This document shows positions 17,764 to 25,132 of a stretch of 64,000 nucleotides of DNA, one piece after another. Both the position numbers and the translations under genes were made by a program. The notes under the pieces were generated by a model. The model saw only the letters and a program-made list of their open reading frames with translations. It was not told the DNA's origin and ran no database searches. The stretch comes from Enterobacter hormaechei ATCC 49162 (GTDB lineage: Bacteria; Pseudomonadota; Gammaproteobacteria; Enterobacterales; Enterobacteriaceae): positions 372,001 to 436,000 of the forward strand of contig NZ_MKEQ01000001.1 of assembly GCF_001875655.1 (NCBI RefSeq), in the 5' to 3' direction. The first letter of the stretch is position 1; the number at the start of each line of letters is the position of its first letter.

Positions 17764-19095
17764 TCAGACACCTGCTTTCTTGAACGTCAAAGGAACGACG
17801 GTGTTGGCATCGTAACGTGCAGTGCATTCCGCCACATCGCTGGCACCGGCCTTACAGGTCACTTCCGGCATCGGATAGCGTGAACCGTCGGAGCAACGAG
17901 CGTTACCGCGCGTTTTGATCAACAGCTCGCCGTTGCTGTGTAAGCCGGAGAAGACGTCTACCCGACAGACAATGTTGTCGCCATGCACGACCCGGGCGAA
18001 ACCTTTGTTGTTCTGGATCTGGTAGCGCAGCGAGGGCGGTTTGCCGGTGAGCGGATCCTGCACATCGAGAAACGCGCGCCAGGTGCCGTTCAGGAAGCGC
18101 GTTAACCCCGCTTTGACCTGGTTTGCCTCCATTACCATCGCATCTTTTGGTATTGCGGTAATGACCACCGGTTCGGCCGCCGGGGCAGGCGTTTTCACCT
18201 TCGGCTCAACCACTTCGGCCTGGTGCAGCGGGAGTTTCAGCTCCAGCGGCTCCACCGTCTTCACGGGGGCCGGAGCAATCGCGACAGGGGCCGGTGCAGG
18301 CGTGGCGGCTGGCGCTGCGGTCGGGGCCTGTTTTGGCCAGAGCAGCGGGGTGGCGATAGCCGCAATGATGACCGCGGCAACCGGCAGTAACCACAGGGGG
18401 GAGCGACGTTTTTTCTGCACGACCGCCGGGGCGGGCTCTGGCGGTGTGACGTCCATACGCACCGGTTCAGGCGTATACAGTTCATCTTCGGTGATACGGA
18501 CGGTAGCCGCGGGCGTGATAAGCGGCGCATCGGCCTGCTCAAACGTCACCACCGGGGCCGGTTCTGGCTCCGGTTCAGGTTCGTTGATCACCACGGGCTC
18601 AGGATCAGGGATCAACGATTCGCGCAGGCAGTCCAGCACGTCATCGCGCGCACTCTCGTTAAGATTGACGAAACCCCAGAAGCAGATCACCGGTTTGCCA
18701 TCGACCAGATAGACAAAGTTTTCCCCGGGGAACTGGAAGGATTTCGAGAGCAGAGAGCCAAACAGTTGCTGCGCCGTTTTCGGTGACTGAAGGCATTTTT
18801 TACTCAGCGACTCCACGCTGGCGAGCGTGTTTTCCAGATAGCGCAGGGCGCGAAAACGGTCATCTTCATCCGCTGCCTTCCAGCTGGAGACGGTTCCCTC
18901 AACCGGGGAGTACCAGTCAACGCGATCGCCGCCGTCGTTAACCTGAGGTATAGCCAGGCAATCGACGATAGCCTGCTGTTTGCGCAACCGAAGCGCTTCG
19001 CGGATTTGCAGCGCTGATTCAAAAACGGCCTGTCCGCCGCCGCCAACGGCCTGAAAATCATCCAGATTACCGCTGCGTAAGAGTGTTTTTGCCAC
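17764..19095 (-). CDS. srfA: SrfA family single-pass membrane protein
   Basis: A 443-residue protein, first gene of srfABC. Residues 1-165 form a soluble domain (LLRSGNLDDFQAVGGGGQAV; FVYLVDGKPVICFWGFV). An acidic Pro/Glu-rich linker follows (about 162-225), then KKRR and one membrane helix LWLLPVAAVIIAAIATPLLW (about 234-253), a long Ala/Pro-rich spacer, and a C-terminal domain of about 120 residues with four cysteines that could form disulfides. Basic residues before the helix predict a cytoplasmic N-terminus and periplasmic C-terminus. CAGGACC precedes the ATG. The Pro-rich spacer suggests a reach across the periplasm. It may tether the SrfB ATPase and SrfC P-loop protein to the membrane; that is inference. 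Confidence 0.83.
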   Translation of the reverse strand: MAKTLLRSGNLDDFQAVGGGGQAVFESALQIREALRLRKQQAIVDCLAIPQVNDGGDRVDWYSPVEGTVSSWKAADEDDRFRALRYLENTLASVESLSKKCLQSPKTAQQLFGSLLSKSFQFPGENFVYLVDGKPVICFWGFVNLNESARDDVLDCLRESLIPDPEPVVINEPEPEPEPAPVVTFEQADAPLITPAATVRITEDELYTPEPVRMDVTPPEPAPAVVQKKRRSPLWLLPVAAVIIAAIATPLLWPKQAPTAAPAATPAPAPVAIAPAPVKTVEPLELKLPLHQAEVVEPKVKTPAPAAEPVVITAIPKDAMVMEANQVKAGLTRFLNGTWRAFLDVQDPLTGKPPSLRYQIQNNKGFARVVHGDNIVCRVDVFSGLHSNGELLIKTRGNARCSDGSRYPMPEVTCKAGASDVAECTARYDANTVVPLTFKKAGV

Positions 19096-19377
19096 GATTT
19101 GGTCCTGTAGACTTCTTCACGCCATTACTTTAGCGAAACCGGTAAGCAAGCAAACGGCTGAGGAGACGGCAAAAGGGACGATTTCTTGCGGCATTGATCG
19201 TGACGGTTGTGCTTGACGAATAATGGACCTTAAGGCAAATCGGTTTATGCGGGCTGATGCTAAAACCAGCGAAATGTAGGTCTTTAGAATAACCTGATAG
19301 TGATTCGTTATTTGTCAGGTCAAAACGTCTGTGCTGTTATTACTGTTCACTATAATAAAACCGAAAGGGTAATAACC

Positions 19378-20976
19378 ATGTCTACAGGGAAAACCGTGCT
19401 CGCCCTCGCGCTGAGCGCGCTGCTACCGGCAAGCGCCGCATGGGCGGCAAACAATGACACCATTATCTACTGCTCCGAGGCGTCGCCGGAGTCGTTTAAC
19501 CCGCAGATCGCCAGCTCTGGGCCCTCGTTTGTCGCCAGCTCGCAAACGCTGTATAACCGTCTGATTAACTTCGACCCGGTAAAAAACACGCCGGTTCCTT
19601 CTCTGGCGGAGTCATGGACCATTTCGCCTGACGGCAAAACGTATACGTTTACCCTGCGAAAAGGGGTGAAATTTAACAGCAATAAATACTTTAAACCTAC
19701 CCGCGATTTTAACGCTGATGACGTTATTTTCTCCGTTATGCGTCAGAAAGACCCTAAACATCCGTATCACAATGTTTCGCAGGGCAATTACGAATACTTT
19801 AATGACGTGGGCCTCGACAAGCTGATTCAGGATGTGAAAAAGATCGACGATTACCACGTCCAGTTCACCCTGAGCGAACCCAACGCGGCGTTCCTGGCCG
19901 ACTGGGGAATGGACTTCGCCTCGATCCTCTCTGCCGAGTACGCGGACGCCATGCTGAAAAAAGGCACACCTGAAAATGTGGATACCTGGCCAATCGGCAC
20001 CGGGCCGTATGCGCTTCAGCAGTACAAGGTGGACTCGCTGATCCGCTACGTCGCCAACCCGAATTACTGGGACGGTGAGGTGCCAACCAAACACCTGATC
20101 TTCTCCATCACGCCGAACGTTGAGACGCGCCTGGCGAAGCTGCAAACGAACGAGTGCCAGATCATTCCTGCGCCGTCGCCGGTGCAGTTCGACGCGATCA
20201 AGAAAAACAAAGACCTGACGCTCCACTCGGTGGAGGCGCTAAACGTGGGGTATCTGGCGTTCAACACGGAGAAAAAACCGTTTGATAACGTGCTGGTGCG
20301 CCAGGCGCTGAACTATGCGACGGACAAAAAGGCCATTGTGAACGCGGTCTTTATGGGGTCTGGTACGGTCGCTAAATCGCCGATCCCGCCGAATATGCTC
20401 GGCTTTAACAAAGACCTGAAGGATTACGGCTACGATCCGGAAAAAGCGAAAGCGCTGCTGAAGCAGGCGGGTCTGGAGAAGGGCGCGGAAGTGACACTCT
20501 GGTCAATGCCGGTGCAGCGTCCGTACAACCCGAACTCCCGACGCATTGCGGAGATGATCCAGGCTGACTGGGCGAAAGTAGGCGTGAAGGCGAAAATTGT
20601 CTCCTACGAGTGGGGGGAATACCTGTCCGGCATGCGTAAAGGCGAGCATGACTCCGCACTGTTCGGCTGGATGTCTGACAACGGCGATCCGGACAATTTC
20701 GCCGACGTGCTGCTGGGATGTAACAGCATCAAAACCGGATCCAACGCCGCGCGCTGGTGTGATAAGGGGTATGATGAACGGGTGCAACAGGCCAAACTGA
20801 CCAGCAACCCGGAAGAACGTGCGAAGCTGTATGGCCAGGCACAGGAGATTTTCTACCAGCAGGCGCCATGGATTGCGTTAGCTAACGGTAAAACGTTCTA
20901 CGCGACACGCAGCAACGTGACCGGGTACAGCGTAAGCCTGATGGGCAGCGATTTCTCGAAAGCGAAGCTGAACTGA
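19378..20976 (+). CDS. DppA-like periplasmic peptide-binding protein (SBP family 5)
   Basis: A 532-residue solute-binding protein with a cleavable signal peptide (ends SAAWA before ANNDT). It is a close paralogue of the dipeptide-binding protein DppA: IYCSEASPESFNPQ, YNRLINFDPV, DFNADDVIFSVMRQKDPKHP, IGTGPYALQQY and MPVQRPYNPNSRRIAEMIQA all align with it. The frame is open upstream to 19300, but the ATG at 19378 follows GAAAGGG and starts the signal peptide. A TATAAT element lies at 19351-19356, giving a short leader. No permease or ATPase genes are adjacent, so it probably feeds a transporter encoded elsewhere (Dpp or similar). The ligand is unknown. Confidence 0.85.
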   Translation: MSTGKTVLALALSALLPASAAWAANNDTIIYCSEASPESFNPQIASSGPSFVASSQTLYNRLINFDPVKNTPVPSLAESWTISPDGKTYTFTLRKGVKFNSNKYFKPTRDFNADDVIFSVMRQKDPKHPYHNVSQGNYEYFNDVGLDKLIQDVKKIDDYHVQFTLSEPNAAFLADWGMDFASILSAEYADAMLKKGTPENVDTWPIGTGPYALQQYKVDSLIRYVANPNYWDGEVPTKHLIFSITPNVETRLAKLQTNECQIIPAPSPVQFDAIKKNKDLTLHSVEALNVGYLAFNTEKKPFDNVLVRQALNYATDKKAIVNAVFMGSGTVAKSPIPPNMLGFNKDLKDYGYDPEKAKALLKQAGLEKGAEVTLWSMPVQRPYNPNSRRIAEMIQADWAKVGVKAKIVSYEWGEYLSGMRKGEHDSALFGWMSDNGDPDNFADVLLGCNSIKTGSNAARWCDKGYDERVQQAKLTSNPEERAKLYGQAQEIFYQQAPWIALANGKTFYATRSNVTGYSVSLMGSDFSKAKLN

Positions 20977-20986
20977 TCGTATTATT

Positions 20987-21014
20987 GCCGGGTGGCGGCT
21001 ACGCCTTACCCGGC
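20987..21014. repeat. REP element
   Basis: A 28-base imperfect palindrome of the enterobacterial REP type: GCCGGGTGGCGG, a short loop and CGCCTTACCCGGC. It lies between the binding-protein gene and ydcY. REP hairpins at gene ends protect upstream mRNA or bind gyrase/IHF in related bacteria. Confidence 0.8.
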
Positions 21015-21050
21015 TAACATTTGCCACCGGGCACGTGAAAAGGAGTGACA

Positions 21051-21284
21051 ATGTCACATTTAAGCGATGTTATCGTCCGCGTCGACGCCGCCATCGAAGA
21101 GAGCGTCATTACCCACATGAACGAATTGCTGATCGCATTAAGCGATGATGCAGAACTCAGCCGTGAAGATCGCTATACCCAGCAGCAGCGCCTGCGCACT
21201 GCGATTGCGCATCATGGTAAGCAGCATAAAGAAGAGGCGGAGGCGCGCCATGCTCACCTCACGCAGGGCGGTACCATCCTGTAA
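21051..21284 (+). CDS. ydcY: YdcY, DUF2526 small protein
   Basis: A 77-residue protein, same length as E. coli YdcY and almost the same sequence: MSHLSDVIVRVDAAIEESVI, HMNELLIALSDDAELSRED and a C-terminal TQGGTIL. It is mostly helical, hydrophilic and without a signal peptide. The ATG at 21051 is preferred over a GTG six bases before it because AAAAGGAG is then properly spaced. Its function is unknown. It ends three bases before the convergent ydcZ stop. Confidence 0.92.
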   Translation: MSHLSDVIVRVDAAIEESVITHMNELLIALSDDAELSREDRYTQQQRLRTAIAHHGKQHKEEAEARHAHLTQGGTIL

Positions 21285-21287
21285 GGG

Positions 21288-21737
21288 TTAAAACTGGCGC
21301 CGTGCCACCAGCCAGGCGCCGACCACCAGCATCACTGCGCCGCAGACCGGCCCAACCAGCGCGCGCAGGGGCACACCGTTGCTTTTGAGGATGTCCATCA
21401 CCATGCCGCCAATCAGCTGGCTTGCCACCAGTACGGCAATAGTCGTGGCCGCACCCACGTTCTGATACCCGCTAATACTGGCAAAGACAAAAAATGACCC
21501 CAGCAGGCCGGGGATCAACGTCCACCAGCGCACCGTTGAAGCCAGTTCGTTAAATCCCGCCAGGCCATTTTTCACCAGCAGAATGCTGACAAACAGCACA
21601 ATCCCCACCAGCGAGTTCAGCAGCATGGCGATAAGAATGGTGGAGGAGGATTGCGTAATGCGCACCATAAGGGTGTTTTGCACCACCAGGCCAATTCCGG
21701 CAGCCACCAGAAACGCTAACGTCAACGACTGATTCAT
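21288..21737 (-). CDS. ydcZ: YdcZ, DMT-family inner membrane protein
   Basis: A 149-residue hydrophobic protein with about five membrane helices (QSLTLAFLVAAGIGLVVQNT; WWTLIPGLLGSFFVFASISG; ATTIAVLVASQLIGGMVMD). Length and sequence match E. coli YdcZ of the DMT superfamily (DUF606), half-size transporters that probably work as dimers. It overlaps the mnaT stop by four bases, so the two are co-transcribed, mnaT first. MnaT acylates toxic amino-acid analogues, so YdcZ might export a related compound; that is inference from position only. Confidence 0.9.
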   Translation of the reverse strand: MNQSLTLAFLVAAGIGLVVQNTLMVRITQSSSTILIAMLLNSLVGIVLFVSILLVKNGLAGFNELASTVRWWTLIPGLLGSFFVFASISGYQNVGAATTIAVLVASQLIGGMVMDILKSNGVPLRALVGPVCGAVMLVVGAWLVARRQF

Positions 21738-22252
21738 GACAGAGCATCCGGTTCGCTGCGCTCATCGAGCAGGAGCTGCATAAAGGTTAAATCCAGCCAG
21801 CGACCGAATTTGGTTCCCACCTGCGGCATCTTTCCGGTGGTTTTAAAGCCCAGGGTTTCATGCAGATGAATTGACGCCTGGTTCTGCGCCTCGATGCCAG
21901 CCACCATCACATGTTTACCGATCTGGCGGGCTTCCTTGATCAATTCCGTCATCAGCAGTCGGCCAATGCCTTTGCCCTGGTGATCGGGATGAACGTAAAC
22001 CGAGTGCTCCACCGTATGGCGAAAACCGTCGAACGCTCGCCAGTCGCCAAATGAGGCGTATCCCGTTACCACACCCTCTTCTTCACTGACCAGCACCGGA
22101 TAACCCAAAAGCGTACGCGCCTCAAACCATGCAATACGGTTATCGGTGTCGACAGTGGTATCGTTCCAGATGGCGGCGGTGTGCAGCACCGCATGGTTAT
22201 AAATTTCACCGATAGCGGCACAATCTTCTTTGCAGGCATGACGAACAATCAT
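21734..22252 (-). CDS. mnaT: L-amino acid N-acyltransferase MnaT
   Basis: A 172-residue GNAT enzyme (YncA/MnaT). It transfers acetyl or other acyl groups from CoA to methionine and phenylalanine or to methionine sulfone/sulfoximine, giving resistance to these analogues. The acetyl-CoA-binding motif A is SVYVHPDHQGKGIGRLLM (Q/RxxGxG/A). The N-terminal MIVRHACKEDCAAIGEIYNH and the later HETLGFKTTGKMPQVGTKFG match the E. coli family. The ATG at 22252 gives the full family start. It is divergent from an XRE-cupin regulator gene not found at this place in E. coli, and an ACTATAGTA element lies 26 bases upstream. Confidence 0.92.
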   Translation of the reverse strand: MIVRHACKEDCAAIGEIYNHAVLHTAAIWNDTTVDTDNRIAWFEARTLLGYPVLVSEEEGVVTGYASFGDWRAFDGFRHTVEHSVYVHPDHQGKGIGRLLMTELIKEARQIGKHVMVAGIEAQNQASIHLHETLGFKTTGKMPQVGTKFGRWLDLTFMQLLLDERSEPDALS

Positions 22253-22277
22253 GATTAACCCTCTGGCTGTGATGTTT

Positions 22278-22291
22278 ACTATAGTAGTACG
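22278..22291. promoter_or_regulatory. ACTATAGTA repeat, mnaT side
   Basis: A 14-base element ACTATAGTAGTACG whose core ACTATAGT is a palindrome. A near-identical copy lies 106 bases away on the other side of the divergent promoter region. It could be the operator of the XRE-cupin regulator, or a -10 box (TATAGT reads in both directions). Confidence 0.5.
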
Positions 22292-22383
22292 ATTTTCTCA
22301 CAATATTACACAGTTCTTGTCGTGCATCGCTACGCAAAATCCTGTTTTATTGTCATTAAATTGCCCCGAGTCACCATCCATAC

Positions 22384-22397
22384 ACTATAGTATTACG
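22384..22397. promoter_or_regulatory. ACTATAGTA repeat, regulator side
   Basis: Second copy, ACTATAGTATTACG, with one mismatch to the first in 14 bases and in the same orientation. It ends two bases before the regulator start codon. If TATAGT is the -10 box, transcription would begin at or near the ATG, giving a leaderless mRNA; no ribosome site is seen before the ATG. Confidence 0.5.
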
Positions 22398-22399
22398 TC

Positions 22400-22975
22400 A
22401 TGAATACGATGACAGACAATATGAATCAACGGATTAGCGTCCGCATACGCCTTGAACGCGAGTCGCGGGGCTGGTCTTTAAGCGAACTGGCCGAACGGGC
22501 AGGCATCTCGCGCGGCATGATCCACAAGATTGAACGGGGTGACAGTAGCCCGACGGCGACCCTGCTTGCCCGTTTATCCGGTGCCTTTGGTATCAGCATG
22601 TCTACGCTCATTGCGCGCGCGGAAATGCAGGAGGGTAAACTTTTACGTCTGGCGAACCAGCCCGTCTGGCGCGATCCGCAAACCCACTATTTGCGTCGCC
22701 ATGTGTCGCCGCGCACCGATATGCCTATCGATCTCGTCCAGGTGGAACTGCCCGCACGCAGCGATGTGCCTATGCCTGCATCCTCTTATGCGCTGGCGCG
22801 ACAGTTGATTTGGTTGCAGGCAGGTGAACTGGTCTTTCTGGAAGGAGAGACCCGCCATGAAATGAAGGCCGGAGATTGCCTGGAACTTGGGCCACCGAAC
22901 GACTGCCGGTTTATCAACGAAACGGATGAGCCGTGCCTTTATCTGGTCGTGCGGCTTAATCAGTCCGGCTCATAA
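22400..22975 (+). CDS. XRE-family regulator with C-terminal cupin domain
   Basis: A 191-residue transcription factor. Residues 11-65 form an XRE helix-turn-helix (RIRLERESRGWSLSELAERA, GISRGMIHKIERGDSSPTAT), and residues ~110-187 a single cupin sensor (GELVFLEGETRHEMKAGDCL, GPPNDCRFINE). This layout is shared with SutR and PuuR, but the sequence is not SutR (YdcN). It is divergent from mnaT-ydcZ, so it most likely controls them and itself, sensing a small molecule, perhaps an amino-acid analogue or its acyl derivative. Start choice is uncertain: ATGs at codons 1, 4 and 8 all lack a ribosome site. Confidence 0.82.
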   Translation: MNTMTDNMNQRISVRIRLERESRGWSLSELAERAGISRGMIHKIERGDSSPTATLLARLSGAFGISMSTLIARAEMQEGKLLRLANQPVWRDPQTHYLRRHVSPRTDMPIDLVQVELPARSDVPMPASSYALARQLIWLQAGELVFLEGETRHEMKAGDCLELGPPNDCRFINETDEPCLYLVVRLNQSGS

Positions 22976-23041
22976 TGCGAAGGCGATCCGCAGGATAACG
23001 TGCCAGACTTTAATGACATTTTCAGCAGTAAGGAGCGATGA

Positions 23042-24076
23042 ATGAGTCAATCAACTACGCAAAACCGACGCTGGGTACTGGCTTCCCGTCCACACGGCGC
23101 GCCGGTCGCCGATAATTTCCGTTTAGAAGAACAGCCGATCCCCACGCCATCAGAGGGGCAGGTATTGTTACGCACCGTATGGCTCTCGCTTGATCCGTAC
23201 ATGCGGGGCCGTATGAGCGATGCGCCATCCTATTCACCTCCGGTCGAGATCGGCGCGGTGATGGTGGGCGGTACGGTTAGCCGCGTCGAGACCTCGCGTC
23301 ATCCGGATTATAAAGAGGGTGAGTGGGTTCTGGGCTACAGTGGCTGGCAGGAGTATGAACTGTCAGACGGGAAAGGGCTGGTGAAGCTGGGTGAAAACCC
23401 GTCGCACCCTTCATGGGCGCTCGGCGTACTGGGGATGCCGGGCTTCACCGCGTATATGGGCCTGCTTGATATCGGCCAGCCGCAGGCGGGGGAGACCCTT
23501 GTCGTGGCGGCAGCCACGGGGCCGGTCGGCGCAACGGTGGGGCAGATCGGTAAAATCAAAGGATGCCGGGTCATTGGCGTGGCTGGCGGGGAAGAGAAAT
23601 GCCGTCATGCGGTTGACGTGCTCGGTTTCGACGCCTGTCTGGATCACCACGCGGATGATTTTGCCGACCAACTAGCGAAAGCCTGCCCGCAGGGCATTGA
23701 TGTTTATTATGAAAACGTTGGCGGTAAAGTCTTTGACGCCGTGCTGCCGCTCCTGAATACCTCCGCGCGCGTGCCGGTTTGCGGACTGGTGAGCGGCTAC
23801 AATGCGACCAACCTGCCGGAGGGTCCGGATCGGTTGCCGCTGTTGATGGGAACCATCCTGAAAAAACGCATCCGCATGCAGGGCTTTATCATCGCTCAGG
23901 ACTATGGTCATCGTATCGACGAGTTCCAGCAGGAAATGGGCCGCTGGGTGCAGGAAGGCAAAATTCACTATCGCGAGCAGGTCACTGAAGGGCTGGACGC
24001 GGCGCCGGACGCGCTGATTGGGCTGCTTGAAGGGAAAAACTTCGGCAAAGTCGTGATCCGCGTGGCGGCAGACTAA
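23042..24076 (+). CDS. curA: NADPH-dependent curcumin/alkenal reductase CurA
   Basis: A 344-residue zinc-independent MDR-family reductase (E. coli YncB/CurA) that reduces the alkene bond of curcumin and similar alpha,beta-unsaturated ketones using NADPH. The N-terminal substrate domain has RPHGAPVADNFRLEEQPIP and WLSLDPYMRGRMSD; the Rossmann domain has VAAATGPVGATVGQIGKIKG (the AAxGxxG dinucleotide motif), then GVAGGEEKCRHAVD and YYENVGGKVFDAVLPLL. GGAGCG precedes the ATG. It is cytoplasmic and stands in the conserved order before mcbR. Confidence 0.93.
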   Translation: MSQSTTQNRRWVLASRPHGAPVADNFRLEEQPIPTPSEGQVLLRTVWLSLDPYMRGRMSDAPSYSPPVEIGAVMVGGTVSRVETSRHPDYKEGEWVLGYSGWQEYELSDGKGLVKLGENPSHPSWALGVLGMPGFTAYMGLLDIGQPQAGETLVVAAATGPVGATVGQIGKIKGCRVIGVAGGEEKCRHAVDVLGFDACLDHHADDFADQLAKACPQGIDVYYENVGGKVFDAVLPLLNTSARVPVCGLVSGYNATNLPEGPDRLPLLMGTILKKRIRMQGFIIAQDYGHRIDEFQQEMGRWVQEGKIHYREQVTEGLDAAPDALIGLLEGKNFGKVVIRVAAD

Positions 24077-24088
24077 TCAGACCATCGG

Positions 24089-24119
24089 TTATGGCGGGCG
24101 ATGTCCGCCATAATTATTT
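24089..24119 (+). terminator. Terminator of curA
   Basis: Stem TTATGGCGG/CCGCCATAA with a seven-base loop, followed by TTATTTG. It lies 13 bases after the curA stop. It looks like a reasonable intrinsic terminator. Confidence 0.65.
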
Positions 24120-24332
24120 GTGAAGATACGATATATTGTCTTTAATTAATCCATAAGCTTTGCGCGCCCTCGGCCAGCTGAGCCAGAATTGAAAAATGCA
24201 ATATTATTTGAACGAATGTAATTTTACGCGCGCCCCTCATACCAGGCATGACGATACAGGATATATCTGACCGGCGACGTTTTTTTAAACAGTCGCTGAA
24301 AATGGCATTTTGTTTGGCTACGGGAATTAAAC

Positions 24333-25001
24333 ATGCTTGATTTGGAACATTTGGAAAAAGCACAAAGAATCAGTCTGACTTTGCAAGTTGAGAACAGTTT
24401 AAAGGGAGCGTTAATTACGGGCTCATTAAAACCTGGGGCTCGACTCGTCACGAAAGAGATTGCGGATAAATTAGGCACCAGTATCACACCGGTGCGCGAA
24501 GCCCTGCTGCGCCTGGTGTCTGCGGGTGCCTTACAGGCCACGCCAGCGCAGGCATTTCTGGTGCCAGAAGTGACGCTGGAGCGCTATAACGAAATTAACG
24601 CCATCAGAAAGCAGCTTGAACCGATGGCCGTTGCGGCGGCGTGCCAGAATATGACCGAGACCAGGCTGGATGCGTTACGCGCGCTGTCCGATAACTTCAG
24701 CACCGCCATGCATCAGGGCGACGTGCAGAAAGCGATCTATGCCAACCGCGTGTTCCGCTTTACGCTCTATCAATATGCCGAGATGCCGACCCTGAACTCG
24801 CTGATTGAGCAGCTCTGGGTACGAATTGGCCCGTGTATCAATTACCTGCACGAAGAGCTGAAAGACATCCCCGCCACGACCTATCATTATGCCGATCTGC
24901 TTTCTGCGCTGGAGCAACGGGATGTGACGGCGAGTCGGGAGGCGATCGACCGGGCTATTGATGAAGCCAATATCCTCCTGCAACGGCAATACTACAGTTA
25001 A
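24333..25001 (+). CDS. mcbR: GntR/FadR-family regulator McbR
   Basis: A 222-residue regulator (E. coli YncC/McbR, linked to colanic acid overproduction and mcbA control in biofilms). Residues ~12-75 are the GntR winged helix: LTLQVENSLKGALITGSLKP and LGTSITPVREALLRLVSAGA. The rest is an all-helical FCD ligand domain with INAIRKQLEPMAVAAACQNM. The conserved arginine and acidic residues of the FCD core are present. Its place after curA is as in E. coli. The ligand is not known from the sequence. Confidence 0.9.
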   Translation: MLDLEHLEKAQRISLTLQVENSLKGALITGSLKPGARLVTKEIADKLGTSITPVREALLRLVSAGALQATPAQAFLVPEVTLERYNEINAIRKQLEPMAVAAACQNMTETRLDALRALSDNFSTAMHQGDVQKAIYANRVFRFTLYQYAEMPTLNSLIEQLWVRIGPCINYLHEELKDIPATTYHYADLLSALEQRDVTASREAIDRAIDEANILLQRQYYS

Positions 25002-25054
25002 GGATCCCTCTGACGCCCTTATTTAAATATTCGTATTACCCCTCCCGGATTATA

Positions 25055-25124
25055 TTCCCGGCGCATCAGGCTACCGGGAATGACGTTATTTCGCTTAATT
25101 TTTACCGGCAACGTACGCTGCCGG
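25055..25124. terminator. Two hairpins between convergent mcbR and pqqU
   Basis: First stem TTCCCGG/CCGGGAA (25055-25080), second CCGGCA/TGCCGG (25105-25124), with AT-rich sequence between. They sit between the stops of two convergent genes; the first suits mcbR and the second pqqU. Neither has a long T-tract. Confidence 0.5.
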
Positions 25125-25132
25125 AGAATGTT

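Noticed and set aside
16167..17783. Long open frame (538 codons) on the plus strand opposite srfB
   Set aside because: It lies wholly antisense to srfB and has no domain or signal; GC-rich codon bias of the real gene keeps the opposite frame open. The same holds for long frames opposite narZ, pqqU, fusA-like EF-G and fdnG.
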